Source of the DNA: Aurantimicrobium sp. INA4
Lineage (GTDB): Bacteria > Actinomycetota > Actinomycetes > Actinomycetales > Microbacteriaceae
Length of the DNA stretch: 64,000 nt
Direction: 5' to 3'
Assembly: GCF_027924525.1 (NCBI RefSeq)
Contig: NZ_AP027040.1
Span: 682,001 to 746,000, forward strand
The notes beneath the pieces were generated by a model. That model ran no database searches. It was not told the origin of the DNA and saw only the letters and a program-made list of their open reading frames with translations. Both the position numbers and the translations under genes were made by a program. Of the stretch, positions 17,190-27,706 are shown one piece after another. Position 1 is the first letter of the stretch. Each line of letters starts with the position of its first letter.

Positions 17190-20100
17190 GTGACGTATCC
17201 CCGCCGTAATACATTCGGTCAACAGACTGAGATCGTTCCTTCGCCATCGTTCCCCGCCATCGAAGAGCAGATTCTTGCTTTTTGGGAGAAAGACAACACG
17301 TTCCAGGCATCAATAGAACAGCGTGCTCATGGAGACGAATGGGTCTTCTATGACGGTCCGCCTTTCGCCAATGGTCTTCCTCACTACGGACACCTTCTCA
17401 CCGGCTACGCCAAAGACCTGTTCCCTCGCTACCAAACCATGCGCGGTAAAAAGGTTGATCGTCGCTTTGGATGGGACACACACGGTCTTCCTGCCGAGCT
17501 GGAAGCAATGCGCCAGTTGGGAATTACTAAGAAGGAAGAAATTGAAGAGATGGGTATTGCTGCGTTCAACGCAGAAGCCCGCTCCTCTGTTCTTCGCTAC
17601 ACCGGCGAATGGGAACAATACGTTACACGCCAGGCTCGCTGGGTCGATTTTGAAAACGACTACAAAACGCTCGATATCTCCTTCATGGAGTCCGTAATTT
17701 GGGCGTTCAAGCGTCTGTATGACAAGGGCCTGGCCTATGAAGGTTTCCGGGTTCTTCCATATTGCTGGAACGATGAGACTCCGCTGTCAAACCACGAGTT
17801 GCGTATGGACGATGACGTCTACAAGATGCGTCAGGACCAGTCGGTAACTGTGACGTTCCCCCTGACCGGGGACAAAGCAACTGCATTGGGTCTCGCTGGA
17901 GTTCGTGCCCTGGCATGGACGACCACACCCTGGACTCTGCCAACAAATGCGGCACTGGCTGTTGGGCCCACCATTCGTTACGCGATTGTTCCTGCTGGGC
18001 CTAATGGAGCAGCGGATGGAGTGGCTTGTTGCGAAGCGGACTATTTGATTGCAGAGGATCTGTTAGGCAACTATGCCAAGGATTTGGGTTATGAGGATGC
18101 GGCTTCAGCAAAAGAAGCAGTGAAGTCTCATATCGTGGGCCAGGATCTTGATGGTGTGACCTATGACCGACTCTGGGATTACTACGCAGACGATGAGGAA
18201 TACCTGACCAACGCGTGGCAAATCCTTGTTGCTGACTACGTCACCACTGCAGACGGCACCGGCGTTGTTCACCAAGCACCTGCGTATGGTGAAGAAGACC
18301 AAAAGGTCTGTGAGTCTGCTGGCATTGGTGTCCGCGTTTCCGTAGATGATGGAGGAAAGTTTCTCTCTCGTTTCACAGAAGTCGCAGGCATGCAGGTATT
18401 CGAAGCAAACAAGCCGTTGACAACACTGCTGCGCGAACAAGGCCGACTGTTGCGTGTGGCCTCTTATGAGCACAGCTACCCACACTGTTGGCGGTGCCGT
18501 CAGCCGTTGATTTATCGTGCTGTATCTTCCTGGTTTGTCTCAGTCACCTCATTCCGCGATCGCATGGAAGAACTCAACCAAGACATCAACTGGGTTCCTG
18601 AGAACGTCAAAGACGGACAATTTGGAAAGTGGATTGCTAACGCTCGCGACTGGTCTATCTCACGCAACCGCTATTGGGGATCTCCCATTCCTGTGTGGAA
18701 GTCAGACAACCCCGACTACCCGCGCATTGACGTGTACGGATCGCTCGATGAAATCGAAGCTGACTTCGGTGTTCGTCCCACTGATTTACACCGACCATTC
18801 ATTGATGAGCTAACCAGGCCTAACCCCGATGACCCAACCGGGCAATCCACCATGCGTCGTATTGAAGACGTCCTTGACGTGTGGTTTGACTCTGGTTCGA
18901 TGCCATTTGCTCAGGTGCACTACCCGTTTGAAAACCAGGAATGGTTTGACAGCCACAACCCTGCAGATTTCATCGTGGAGTACATCGGTCAAACCCGTGG
19001 TTGGTTCTACACCCTTCACATTTTGGCAACTGCACTCTTTGATCGCCCGGCCTTCAAGAACGTGGTCTCACACGGAATTGTGCTCGGTAGCGATGGCCAA
19101 AAAATGTCTAAGTCTCTGAGGAACTATCCTGACGTTTCTGAGGTATTTGACCGCGATGGCTCAGATGCCATGCGCTGGTTCTTGATGAGCTCTCCTGTTC
19201 TGCGCGGAGGTAATCTCATCGTTACCGAGGAAGGAATTCGCGAGGGTGTCCGCCAGTTGCTGCTGCCTCTGTGGAATAGTTATTACTTCTTCAGCTTGTA
19301 TGCCAACGCGGACAACTATGAAGCCTCGTGGCGCACCGACAGCACGAACGTTCTTGATAAGTATCTTCTTGCAAAGACACGTGATCTCATCCTTGAAGTG
19401 CAAGGTCACCTCGATGCGCTGGATTCCACCAACGCGGCTGAAGCACTTCGAAACTTCGCAGATGTCTTGACCAATTGGTATGTTCGCCGCTCTCGTGATC
19501 GTTTCTGGACCGGTGGTGCCGAAGCGCACGAAGCCTTCGACACGCTATACACCGTTCTTGAAACCCTCTGTCGTGTAGCAGCACCTTTGCTTCCTCTCGT
19601 AACTGAGAACATCTGGCAAGGTCTCACCGGTGGTCGTTCTGTTCACCTCGAGGACTGGCCAGATGCCGACACGTTCCCTGCAGATCCTTCTCTCGTTGCC
19701 TCAATGGATGCTGTTCGAGAGATCACATCTTCTTCTTTGGCCTTGCGTAAGAAGGTCGGACTGCGCGTGCGACTGCCCCTTGCAGATCTCACTGTTGTGT
19801 CAGATTTGTCTGATTCTTTGGCGTCGTTCAGTGACATTCTGCGCGATGAGCTCAACGTAAAACAGGTCACTCTGGTTCAGTTCACGGACGGTTCTGCAGC
19901 TGAATACGGCATCACCTCGAAACTCACCGTCAATGCACGCGCTGCTGGCCCTCGTTTGGGCAAGCAGGTTCAACAGATCATCCAGGCTGCTAAAGCTGGA
20001 GACTGGTCAGAGAACAACGGTGTTGTCGCTGCGGGGGGAGTTGAGCTTGTGGAAGGTGAATATGAGCTCACCTTAGAATCCGGGGACGGCACTAATGGAG

Positions 20101-20534
20101 CACGAGCCCTCGCGTTGTTACCTGGGGGTGGTTTTGTCTTACTCGATACTGTCACCACATTTGAGCTTGAAGCAGAAGGCTTGGCCCGTGATGTGATTCG
20201 TGCAGTACAGGACACTCGCAAGGCTGCGGGATTTGATGTTTCGGACAGAATCCATCTGGACGTGTTCTGCTTTGCTGAGGCCGATGCTCAGGCACTCAAA
20301 ATGAAGACAGATGCAAACATTGCATCTGATACTTTAGCCACCGAGTTTGGTGTTCATGATCCTGCATTCCATAGCGAACTTGCTCAGTTTGAAACAGTAT
20401 CTCCAGCTGAGTGGTTACCTGGTTTGCTATCTCACAGTCCCGAACATTTTGCGGTGTTCCCTGCCGGGCAATACGCGAATGAGGGTAGCTTTGTAGTGGC
20501 TGTTTCGCGCGTGAATCGAGTACTCAATGTCTAG
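17190..20534 (+). CDS. ileS: Isoleucyl-tRNA synthetase
   Basis: A 1114-residue class I synthetase charging tRNA-Ile. HIGH signature PHYGHLL (65-71), a CP1 editing domain in the middle, KMSKS signature [13 protein letters not shown] (near 638-642) and a helical anticodon domain with long C-terminal extension, as usual for the larger actinobacterial/eukaryote-like form. The start is GTG with CTGGAG upstream, sequestered or freed by the preceding T-box. Its last eight bases overlap folC, giving an ileS-folC-DUF4233-ndk operon. Confidence 0.97.
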   Translation: MTYPRRNTFGQQTEIVPSPSFPAIEEQILAFWEKDNTFQASIEQRAHGDEWVFYDGPPFANGLPHYGHLLTGYAKDLFPRYQTMRGKKVDRRFGWDTHGLPAELEAMRQLGITKKEEIEEMGIAAFNAEARSSVLRYTGEWEQYVTRQARWVDFENDYKTLDISFMESVIWAFKRLYDKGLAYEGFRVLPYCWNDETPLSNHELRMDDDVYKMRQDQSVTVTFPLTGDKATALGLAGVRALAWTTTPWTLPTNAALAVGPTIRYAIVPAGPNGAADGVACCEADYLIAEDLLGNYAKDLGYEDAASAKEAVKSHIVGQDLDGVTYDRLWDYYADDEEYLTNAWQILVADYVTTADGTGVVHQAPAYGEEDQKVCESAGIGVRVSVDDGGKFLSRFTEVAGMQVFEANKPLTTLLREQGRLLRVASYEHSYPHCWRCRQPLIYRAVSSWFVSVTSFRDRMEELNQDINWVPENVKDGQFGKWIANARDWSISRNRYWGSPIPVWKSDNPDYPRIDVYGSLDEIEADFGVRPTDLHRPFIDELTRPNPDDPTGQSTMRRIEDVLDVWFDSGSMPFAQVHYPFENQEWFDSHNPADFIVEYIGQTRGWFYTLHILATALFDRPAFKNVVSHGIVLGSDGQKMSKSLRNYPDVSEVFDRDGSDAMRWFLMSSPVLRGGNLIVTEEGIREGVRQLLLPLWNSYYFFSLYANADNYEASWRTDSTNVLDKYLLAKTRDLILEVQGHLDALDSTNAAEALRNFADVLTNWYVRRSRDRFWTGGAEAHEAFDTLYTVLETLCRVAAPLLPLVTENIWQGLTGGRSVHLEDWPDADTFPADPSLVASMDAVREITSSSLALRKKVGLRVRLPLADLTVVSDLSDSLASFSDILRDELNVKQVTLVQFTDGSAAEYGITSKLTVNARAAGPRLGKQVQQIIQAAKAGDWSENNGVVAAGGVELVEGEYELTLESGDGTNGARALALLPGGGFVLLDTVTTFELEAEGLARDVIRAVQDTRKAAGFDVSDRIHLDVFCFAEADAQALKMKTDANIASDTLATEFGVHDPAFHSELAQFETVSPAEWLPGLLSHSPEHFAVFPAGQYANEGSFVVAVSRVNRVLNV

Positions 20535-21990
20535 AGATGACCTGACGCCCGGTGGCTTTGCCAATGGTGACTTCTCATCTGATGATGACTATGACGGTTT
20601 GGATCCGGCCGAGATGGATGAGTATGCCCGTGCTGCTGCGCTTGTTTATACCGAGCTGCAAGCACGTCTGGGTGAAGGAATGCCTCAACCCAGGCTGGAG
20701 CCAACCAGGCGTGTGGTTGAACTCCTCGGTGACGTGCACCGCGCCTATCCCATCATTCACATCGCAGGAACAAACGGGAAGACAACCACAGCACGCCTGA
20801 TTGAAGCAATACTTCGCGCCTACGGCCTCTCCACGGGAGTCTTCACCTCACCCCACCTCGTTTCGTTCAACGAACGCATTTTGCTTAACGGAGTTCCTGT
20901 TCGTGACGATGTCTTGGTGACGAACTGGCTTGATGTGAAGCCCTATGTCGAACTTGTTGACGCCGAATTGGAAGCGAAGGGCGAACCTCGTCTCACTTTC
21001 TTTGAAGTGATGACGATCCTCGCATATGGCACTTTTGCAGATGCCCCAGTTGATGTGGCCATTGTGGAAGCAGGCTTGGGAGGTGAATGGGATTCAACCA
21101 ATGTTGCTGATGGAGTAGTTGCTGTATTCACCCCGATTGCTCTAGATCACATGGAACGTCTTGGTAAAGATGTTGAGACTATCGCCCGCACAAAGTCTGG
21201 AATTATCAAGCCGGCATCAATGGTGGTCTCTGCTGCTCAAGTTCCTGAAGTTCGTGCAGTCCTAGAAGAAGCCGCTGATCTCACTGAATCAACGCTCACA
21301 TTTGTCTCGACAACGACTGAGCCGGAAGTGGGAAACCCTATTGCTGTGGTTTCTCGCGCTGTGGCTGTCGGTGGACAACTTGTCACGATTCAAGGTGCAG
21401 CTGGTCGATATGAAGATATCTTCCTTGCGTTGTATGGAGATCATCAGGCTGATAATGCCGCTTTGGCTATCGCTGCAGTCGAGGCTTTCTTGGGTGGCGC
21501 TTCTCAACAACTAGAACAAGAAGTACTCGATGAAGCATTTGCCACAGTCTCCTCGCCAGGGCGTCTCCAACTTGTCGCCGCAGATCCGACCGTGTTAGTT
21601 GATGCAGCACACAATCCTCATGGTTCGCTCTCTCTAGCTTCAGCACTGGGAAGTTATTTCACTTTCGATGACCTGACCATTGTGCTGGCCATTTTTGAAG
21701 ATAAAGACGTACAGGGAATTGTTCAGGCGCTTGCCCCTGTTGCAACACGATTCATCGTGACAACCGCTCCTTCTGACCGAACACGTTCGGCTCGTGACCT
21801 CGGTTTCCTCGTTGCAGATATTACCGGGGATGACAAAGTAGTAATCGAGGAAGATCCTGTCGTTGCTTTAGCTATGGCTAGAGGGTATGCCGCGAATTCG
21901 GAAAAGGGCGCAGTAGTCGTAACCGGTTCCATAACTCTCGTTGGATTAACAATTGGTTTAGCTGCAGAAACACAAGGATGGACATTATGA
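20527..21990 (+). CDS. folC: Bifunctional folylpolyglutamate/dihydrofolate synthase
   Basis: A 487-residue Mur-ligase-family enzyme that adds glutamate to dihydropteroate and to reduced folates. The ATP-binding P-loop is GTNGKTTTA (81-89). The FolC signature follows as [15 protein letters not shown], with [12 protein letters not shown] near 185. A C-terminal Mur ligase domain has VDAAHNPHG (about 357-365). An acidic, disordered N-terminal extension (about residues 1-35) precedes the catalytic part. It overlaps ileS by eight bases and its TGA overlaps the next gene's ATG. Confidence 0.95.
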   Translation: MSRDDLTPGGFANGDFSSDDDYDGLDPAEMDEYARAAALVYTELQARLGEGMPQPRLEPTRRVVELLGDVHRAYPIIHIAGTNGKTTTARLIEAILRAYGLSTGVFTSPHLVSFNERILLNGVPVRDDVLVTNWLDVKPYVELVDAELEAKGEPRLTFFEVMTILAYGTFADAPVDVAIVEAGLGGEWDSTNVADGVVAVFTPIALDHMERLGKDVETIARTKSGIIKPASMVVSAAQVPEVRAVLEEAADLTESTLTFVSTTTEPEVGNPIAVVSRAVAVGGQLVTIQGAAGRYEDIFLALYGDHQADNAALAIAAVEAFLGGASQQLEQEVLDEAFATVSSPGRLQLVAADPTVLVDAAHNPHGSLSLASALGSYFTFDDLTIVLAIFEDKDVQGIVQALAPVATRFIVTTAPSDRTRSARDLGFLVADITGDDKVVIEEDPVVALAMARGYAANSEKGAVVVTGSITLVGLTIGLAAETQGWTL

Positions 21991-22343
21991 GCACCCCTCC
22001 ACGCAGAAGGTCTGCACAGACCTCACTGGGACAAGTTGTTCTTGGTTTTGAATTGATTGTTGTGGCATTGGCAGCTTTGACCATTTTTGGTTTAGGTGCT
22101 CTACCGCCAGCACTAGCACTCGGTGGGGGTGCAGCATTGTGTCTGCTCATGGTTCTCACGATTGCCCTCATGATGAGGTTTAAGTGGGCATTTATCCTCG
22201 GCTGGATTGTTCAAGTGATATTTGTCGCTTCCGGATTTCTCGTCACGATGCTGTTTTTGATTGGTGCTGTATTTGCCGGTATCTGGACCTTCGCCATGAC
22301 GACAGGTGCAAAACTTGATTCTCAAAGTAAAGGAAACTCATGA
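21987..22343 (+). CDS. DUF4233 membrane protein
   Basis: A 118-residue protein with four hydrophobic segments, beginning GQVVLGFELIVVALAALTIFG and matching the DUF4233 family. Its place between folC and ndk is a conserved actinobacterial arrangement. The start used here is the ATG that overlaps the folC stop (ATGA), because AAGGA lies eight bases upstream; another ATG three codons earlier (21978) is less likely. It overlaps ndk by four bases. Function is unknown; the tail (QSKGNS) is polar. Confidence 0.87.
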   Translation: MSTPPRRRSAQTSLGQVVLGFELIVVALAALTIFGLGALPPALALGGGAALCLLMVLTIALMMRFKWAFILGWIVQVIFVASGFLVTMLFLIGAVFAGIWTFAMTTGAKLDSQSKGNS

Positions 22344-22759
22344 CTGCAATTGAAGAAACCCTCGTCCTGATTAAGCCAGATGGTGTCGCTCGGGGATTAA
22401 CCGGTGAAATTTTGCGACGAATTGAAGCCAAGGGCTATGCACTAGTTGATATTCGGCTGGTTCAAGCTGACCGTGAATTACTCGGCAAACATTATGAAGA
22501 GCACGTGGGTAAGCCCTTCTATGAACCACTTGTGAACTTTATGGAGTCTGGTCCCGTTGTTGCTATTCGACTGGCTGGTAACAGAGTTATTGAAGGTTTC
22601 CGTTCTCTTGCAGGTACCACTGATCCCACGACTGCTGCCCCGGGCACCATTCGCGGAGACCTCGGTCGAGACTGGGGCCTAGCAGTTCAACAAAACCTCG
22701 TTCACGGTTCAGACTCTCCAGAATCAGCAGCACGTGAATTAGCTCTCTGGTTTAGCTAG
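22340..22759 (+). CDS. ndk: Nucleoside diphosphate kinase
   Basis: A 139-residue enzyme that equilibrates nucleoside di- and triphosphates through a phosphohistidine. The family hallmarks are LIKPDGVARGL near the N terminus, RSLAGTTDPTTAAPGTIRGD in the middle, and the active-site NLVHGSDS with phosphorylated His near 122. AAAGGAAA before the ATG is a good ribosome binding site, and the ATG overlaps the previous stop. It is the last gene of the ileS-folC operon. Confidence 0.97.
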   Translation: MTAIEETLVLIKPDGVARGLTGEILRRIEAKGYALVDIRLVQADRELLGKHYEEHVGKPFYEPLVNFMESGPVVAIRLAGNRVIEGFRSLAGTTDPTTAAPGTIRGDLGRDWGLAVQQNLVHGSDSPESAARELALWFS

Positions 22760-22771
22760 AACTCATACGAC

Positions 22772-22798
22772 TGTGCCCCTCGCTTGTGCGGGGGCACA
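22772..22798 (+). terminator. Terminator hairpin between ndk and the MFS gene
   Basis: TGTGCCCC (22772-22779) pairs with GGGGCACA (22791-22798), and an inner CGC/GCG pair follows one bulged T. It separates two convergent genes and could act in both directions. T runs are short. Confidence 0.6.
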
Positions 22799-22803
22799 AC
22801 TCG

Positions 22804-24264
22804 TTAAGGCTGGAGTTCTTCGGCGATTTCCTCTGCGGTAGCAGGTCGCTTCAAAATTGCTGCAACAGCAATGAGGCCCAGGGAAGAAATCGCGCCTATC
22901 AGGAACGCGGTGGTGATTCCTGCACTGAGAGCCTCAACTTCAGTACTTCCTGTTTGCGCAAGATTAACTGAGATCATCGTCATGACAGTGATAAACAAGG
23001 CTGTTCCGGCAGCTCCAGCTAATTGCTGAAGTGTGCCAATTGTGGCGCTTGCATAGCTGTAGAGCTTGGGCGGTACTGAGCTCAGCGACAACGCAAACAG
23101 TGGTGTGAACAGGAATGCGAGGCCGATGCTGAGCAAGGTGTAGCTGATAAAGACCATCCACACGGTGGTGGCGGTAGTGAATGTCACCATTGACCAGAAA
23201 GCGACACTTACTGTAATTGCTCCGGGCAAGAGAAGCTTCCTGGGGCCATGTTTGTCATAGATGCGTCCCACCGTTGGGCCCAACAAGCCCATGATGAGGC
23301 CACCGGGTAACATCATCAGCCCGGTAACGAGAGGTTCGACACGGAGAACATTTTGCATATAGATCGGGATGAGGATTCCTGCCCCAAACAAAATGAGCAT
23401 TCCAATTGCCATCAACATCATGGCTTCGGTAAATGAACGTGAACGAAAAGTTCGCAAATCAAGCAAAGCAGAATCGGTCTTCTGCAATCTGGTTTGGCGA
23501 ATGAGGAATAGTGCGAATAGAACTGCACCTGCGCCAAGGGGGAGCCACGGTGAAACAATTGCTGTTCCGCGGGCCGAGTCCGCAAAAGAGCTCAAACCAT
23601 AAATCAAGCCGGAGAAAGCGAATGCACTCAGGACAACGGAGATGCTGTCAATAGGAATCTTGCGTGTTTCTTGAGAATTGGTAATTCGAATAGAGCCAAT
23701 GACGAGTGTGGTCACACCGATGGGGAGCATGATCCAGAACAACCAACGCCAGTCCAGGAAGTTCAACACAATCCCAGAGAATGCAGGACCTAACGCAGGT
23801 GCCGCAGAGAGAACCAAAGAAATATTTCCATTGATACGTCCACGAAGGTGTTCAGGAACGAGTTGCATGACTGTAGTCATCAGCAATGGCAGCATGATGG
23901 CTGTTCCACTTGCCTGCAAGATACGTCCACACAACAACTGCAAGAAACTTTGGGATAACGCGGCTACAAGAGTTCCCGAGGTGAAAAACAACATGGCCGC
24001 CATGTACATGTTCCGGGTACTGAATCGCTGCAACAAGAAACCCGTTGTGGGAATGATCACAGCCATGGTCAACATGTACGCAGTATTGAGCCATTGCCCA
24101 GTGCTTGGTTGAATCTGTAGTTGCTCCATAATCTGGGGCAGAGCTACACCGAGTGCCGTCTCATTCAAGAAGACGACAAAGGTCGACACCATCAGCACAC
24201 CAAGAATGACCTTGTGGCGAGGATCGAGCTTGTCGGAAACAGTTACAGGTTCCGCAGCAGGCAT
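22804..24264 (-). CDS. MFS drug exporter, DHA2/EmrB-QacA type
   Basis: A 486-residue transporter with about 14 hydrophobic segments, as in the DHA2 family of proton-coupled multidrug exporters. The motif-A-like region appears as LLQRFSTRNMYMAAMLFF after helix 2, and motif C-like glycine/proline patterns as ALGPAFSGIVL. The start chosen is the ATG at 24264, two bases after the stop of the VKOR gene; a TTG seven codons upstream (24285) would overlap VKOR and has no ribosome binding site. Co-transcribed with the VKOR gene. Substrate unknown. Confidence 0.88.
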   Translation of the reverse strand: MPAAEPVTVSDKLDPRHKVILGVLMVSTFVVFLNETALGVALPQIMEQLQIQPSTGQWLNTAYMLTMAVIIPTTGFLLQRFSTRNMYMAAMLFFTSGTLVAALSQSFLQLLCGRILQASGTAIMLPLLMTTVMQLVPEHLRGRINGNISLVLSAAPALGPAFSGIVLNFLDWRWLFWIMLPIGVTTLVIGSIRITNSQETRKIPIDSISVVLSAFAFSGLIYGLSSFADSARGTAIVSPWLPLGAGAVLFALFLIRQTRLQKTDSALLDLRTFRSRSFTEAMMLMAIGMLILFGAGILIPIYMQNVLRVEPLVTGLMMLPGGLIMGLLGPTVGRIYDKHGPRKLLLPGAITVSVAFWSMVTFTTATTVWMVFISYTLLSIGLAFLFTPLFALSLSSVPPKLYSYASATIGTLQQLAGAAGTALFITVMTMISVNLAQTGSTEVEALSAGITTAFLIGAISSLGLIAVAAILKRPATAEEIAEELQP

Positions 24265-24266
24265 TA

Positions 24267-24863
24267 CTACAGCGTACCGACCCAATTCAGTACAAGCTGC
24301 GCAATAACAGCTTCGATGAGGTACGAAGCAAGCGTAATGATGACTACCCAGCTCAGGAGAGTTTCCCCAAGTCTGGTTGCTTTAGCGCCCCAAATCCCGT
24401 TTTTCATCGTCCAGAACGTTGCAACCCAAAACAGGGGAATGACGGCAAACCAAGTCACCATGCACCATGGGCACAGAGTACCCAGGACAAATACTGATTG
24501 ACTGAACAGCCAAATTACGAATGCAAAAGCACCTGCCGTTCCAATGACAAACGCACGCCAGAACCAGTTGGCATATCGTGCACCAGCAAGAATGCCTACG
24601 CCAATAGTGATGACAACAGACCAGGCCATCAAACCAATAAGGGGGTTGGGGAAACCAAAGAGTGACCCCTGCCATGAACCTAGATTCTTGCCACATTGCA
24701 CGATGACACTGAAGTCACAAGAGGCTGCTTCATCTGGGTTGGTGAGCTTATGAATTTTTTCTAAGGTCAGGGCAAATGCGGCCACAAGGCCAACAAACCC
24801 AGAAACAATAAGAAAAATGGGCAAACCTCTCAAACGGGTGCCCGGTTCACTAGTAATACTCAC
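24267..24863 (-). CDS. Vitamin K epoxide reductase (VKOR)-family protein
   Basis: A 198-residue membrane protein with four or five helices and the VKOR cysteine pattern: a loop pair Cys49 and Cys57 (ASCDFSVIVQCG) and the quinone-side CPWC (Cys131, Cys134). Bacterial VKOR proteins take the place of DsbB in actinobacteria, passing electrons from the extracytoplasmic thiol oxidase DsbA to menaquinone. Length, cysteine spacing and FGFPNPLIG after the first loop all fit. No dsbA-like partner lies in the window. It heads a two-gene unit with an MFS exporter. Confidence 0.92.
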   Translation of the reverse strand: MSITSEPGTRLRGLPIFLIVSGFVGLVAAFALTLEKIHKLTNPDEAASCDFSVIVQCGKNLGSWQGSLFGFPNPLIGLMAWSVVITIGVGILAGARYANWFWRAFVIGTAGAFAFVIWLFSQSVFVLGTLCPWCMVTWFAVIPLFWVATFWTMKNGIWGAKATRLGETLLSWVVIITLASYLIEAVIAQLVLNWVGTL

Positions 24864-25170
24864 CTCATCATTATCTCGAGAATCGCCCGGGATTCAGCTG
24901 AGAGCCACACGTATGTGTGGAAACCTGCCATAATTGAGATAGTGCGAAGACATGAGGTCTCGCGCGACGTGACAAACAGACTTTGCACAATGTGATTGTG
25001 CGCACGGGAGATCACCGCGATCACCCGCCATAGTTCCAGAGCCACACGGGCCGGAAGTTATGGGAAGACTAAAAAGATTTATAGAACAGAAGCTTTGAGT
25101 TTCTGTCACAAGAGAATAGTTGCTCCAGCTGGCGCGGTGACAGCCCGGGGTAATGGGAAGTACACCACTG
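24864..25170 (+). promoter_or_regulatory. Long upstream region/leader of rne with several inverted repeats
   Basis: About 300 bases without a gene, divergent between VKOR and rne. Clear elements are a perfect CCACAC-GTAT-GTGTGG hairpin (24904-24919), CATAAT (24928-24933) that could be a -10, a perfect 7-bp repeat GCACAAT-GTG-ATTGTGC (24985-25001), and a direct repeat GATCACC at 25010-25016 and 25019-25025. RNase E genes are often autoregulated through long 5' leaders in other bacteria; that this leader does the same is inference. Confidence 0.4.
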
Positions 25171-27531
25171 ATGGTGAATAACACCGAAAACGACGAGAAT
25201 GTGACCCTAGAGGTTGTCTCTGAGGTTCTCGCTGAAGCTGTTGAAGCGGAAAACCTCATCATTTCTGAAGCCGTTGAGGTTGCTGAATCGATAGTTGAGC
25301 AGGCCGAAGATACAGCGGCTGAAATTGTCGCTCAGGCACAAATCAACGCAGCTGAAGTTGAGATTGCCACTGACGTGATTGCAGAAGCAATTATGGAGAC
25401 TGCGGTGGAAGTAGCAACCCCGACACCAATCGAATACCCTACATTCGTTGCTCAGGACGTCACAGATATTTTCTTCTTTGCGCCGAATCTTCCAGGCTCA
25501 GAAAACCGTATTCCCAGCCGTGACGGTCGTGAGCGTTTCGAGGATCGACGCAACCGTCAAGGACGCAACGAGCGCGGTGCTTTCGGTCAAAACCAGGACA
25601 ACGATGCCGAAGAGGGAAGTTCAACACTGCGTCGACGTGCGCGTCGACGTCAGGGTGAAGACCGTGTAGGACAGGATGACCCCGCTAACACGATTGTTCG
25701 CATTCGCACCCCTCGCGCACCTGAGGTCATTACTGAACCACAACGCATTAAGGGTTCAACACGTTTAGAGGCGAAGAAGCAGCGCCGCCGTGACGGCCGT
25801 GATGCTGGGCGTCGCCGTACGGTAGTCACCGAGAGTGAATTCCTTGCACGCCGTGAGGCAGTCGACCGCTCCATGATTGTTCGCGAGCGCGAAGATCGCG
25901 TACAGATAGGCGTGCTTGAAGACAATGTTCTTGTTGAGCACTACGTTGCTCGCGCCTCTGAGGCCAGCCTGATTGGCAATGTCTACCTCGGTAAAGTGCA
26001 GAATGTTCTTCCGTCTATGGAAGCTGCATTCGTTGATATTGGCCGTGGACGTAACGCCGTCTTATATTCAGGCGAAGTTGACTGGGACTCGGTAGAGACC
26101 GGTAACCAACCTCGCAAGATTGAGAACGCACTCAAGCCAGGAGATAAGGTCCTTGTTCAGGTAACGAAGGATCCTGTTGGCCAAAAAGGTGCCCGTCTGA
26201 CTTCCCAGGTTTCTCTCCCAGGTCGATACCTTGTCTACGTACCAAACGGTTCAATGAATGGCATCAGCCGTAAACTCCCTGACACAGAACGCACTCGCCT
26301 CAAGCGCATCCTCAAAGAGGTTCTTCCTGAAAACGTTGGTGTCATCGTTCGTACCGCAGCTGAAGGTGCAACCGAAGAACAGCTCACCGTTGACGTTCAG
26401 CGATTAACGCAACAATGGGAAGAGATTTCTCGTAAGGCAGAAACCGACAACGCCCCAGCCATCCTGCACAGTGAATCAGACCTTCTGATCAAAATTGTGC
26501 GTGACGTCTTCAACGAAGACTTCCAGCGAATGATTATTCAGGGTGATATGGCTAAGGCCACTATTGAGAGCTATCTCAACCAAGTAGCGCCAGAGCTTCT
26601 CGAGCGTATTTCTGCCTATGAAGGCGATCGTGATGCCTTCGATGAATATCGCATCACTGAGCAAATTGAGAAGGCACTCGACCGTAAGGTTTGGCTTCCT
26701 TCAGGTGGCTCATTGGTCATTGACCGAACTGAAGCCATGACAGTGGTCGATGTTAACACCGGGAAGTTTGTTGGTTCTGGTGGAAACCTGGAAGAAACCG
26801 TCACGAAGAATAACCTCGAGGCTGCTGAAGAAATTGTTCGCCAACTTCGCTTGCGCGATATCGGCGGAATTATTGTTGTCGACTTTATTGACATGGTTCT
26901 TGAATCCAATCGAGACCTTGTCCATCGTCGTTTGATTGAATGCCTGTCTCGAGACCGCACAAAGCACCAGGTTGCTGAAGTGACCTCACTAGGTCTCGTA
27001 CAAATGACCCGTAAAAAACTTGGTTTAGGTCTGCTTGAAACATTCTCAGAAGCCTGCCAGGTATGCGCTGGTCGAGGTGTCATCGTTCATCATGAACCTG
27101 TTACGCGTCCGGGAAACAACGGGGAATCTAACGCGGCTGAGCCTCGTAAGCGCAGTAAGGGTCGTAACAACGACAAGCCTGTGGCTGCCGCTGTTTTAGC
27201 ACACCCCATTCCCGAGGGTGCCAAGAACGCACTGGCTCAAATCGCTGCCAGTACTCTCGGCCACAACACTGAAGACCATGTTGACGAGGAAACAGCAACG
27301 GAGGTAGTCGAAATACTCGACATTCCCGTTGTGAAATCAGATCGCGGCCGTAAGCCTCGAGTTTCAGCTGAAAAGGTTGAAAACATCCTCGAAAACGTCC
27401 TTGATGCCTTGCCAGAACCCAGTGCTGCAGGTCATGGACGAGGTCGTTCACGTCGAGTCTCCACATCAACAATTTCAACCACAGGGAATGTTTCTTCCGC
27501 TGCCAATGAGAATGAGGCAGTGGGGGAGTAA
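25171..27531 (+). CDS. rne: Ribonuclease E/G
   Basis: A 786-residue endoribonuclease that initiates mRNA decay and processes stable RNAs. The order is: an acidic disordered N-terminus (about 1-110), a basic arginine-rich region (about 110-230), an S1 RNA-binding domain (YVARASEASLIGNVYLGKV onward), the 5' sensor and DNase-I-like catalytic part with VVDFIDM, and the zinc-link CQVCAGRG. A basic, disordered C-terminal tail follows. The long N-terminal extension before S1 is the actinobacterial layout. The start is uncertain: ATG at 25171 has GGGAAG ten bases upstream; ATG at 25153 is an alternative. rplU follows after a promoter. Confidence 0.95.
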   Translation: MVNNTENDENVTLEVVSEVLAEAVEAENLIISEAVEVAESIVEQAEDTAAEIVAQAQINAAEVEIATDVIAEAIMETAVEVATPTPIEYPTFVAQDVTDIFFFAPNLPGSENRIPSRDGRERFEDRRNRQGRNERGAFGQNQDNDAEEGSSTLRRRARRRQGEDRVGQDDPANTIVRIRTPRAPEVITEPQRIKGSTRLEAKKQRRRDGRDAGRRRTVVTESEFLARREAVDRSMIVREREDRVQIGVLEDNVLVEHYVARASEASLIGNVYLGKVQNVLPSMEAAFVDIGRGRNAVLYSGEVDWDSVETGNQPRKIENALKPGDKVLVQVTKDPVGQKGARLTSQVSLPGRYLVYVPNGSMNGISRKLPDTERTRLKRILKEVLPENVGVIVRTAAEGATEEQLTVDVQRLTQQWEEISRKAETDNAPAILHSESDLLIKIVRDVFNEDFQRMIIQGDMAKATIESYLNQVAPELLERISAYEGDRDAFDEYRITEQIEKALDRKVWLPSGGSLVIDRTEAMTVVDVNTGKFVGSGGNLEETVTKNNLEAAEEIVRQLRLRDIGGIIVVDFIDMVLESNRDLVHRRLIECLSRDRTKHQVAEVTSLGLVQMTRKKLGLGLLETFSEACQVCAGRGVIVHHEPVTRPGNNGESNAAEPRKRSKGRNNDKPVAAAVLAHPIPEGAKNALAQIAASTLGHNTEDHVDEETATEVVEILDIPVVKSDRGRKPRVSAEKVENILENVLDALPEPSAAGHGRGRSRRVSTSTISTTGNVSSAANENEAVGE

Positions 27532-27559
27532 TTCTGTTGGCATGTGCGGCCTTGTTGGT

Positions 27560-27588
27560 TTGACCCGCGTGCCATAAATGGCTATTCT
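27560..27588 (+). promoter_or_regulatory. Sigma-70-type promoter of rplU-rpmA
   Basis: TTGACC at 27560-27565 and TATTCT at 27583-27588 with an optimal 17-base spacer. The start of transcription would be near 27595, giving a leader of about 110 bases before rplU. This is the best two-box promoter I see in the window. Confidence 0.75.
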
Positions 27589-27594
27589 TGAACC

Positions 27595-27706
27595 TTGGTG
27601 CCAGTTCCTTTCAGAACTTTGTGCCCCAGTCTTCTGCGAATAGTGGTCAGTTTGCCCGAAACCTTCGCAGAAATAATTCATTAGCTTTAAGAAATTAGGT
27701 AGCAAA
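27595..27706 (+). promoter_or_regulatory. Structured 5' leader of rplU (possible ribosomal-protein autoregulation)
   Basis: Downstream of the promoter, AGTTC/GAACT (27603-27607 and 27614-27618) can form a small hairpin. A perfect 9-bp inverted repeat TTCTGCGAA (27632-27640) and TTCGCAGAA (27664-27672) encloses 23 bases. Ribosomal protein operons, including L21 operons in Firmicutes, have autoregulatory leaders; whether this is such a leader is inference. Confidence 0.4.
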
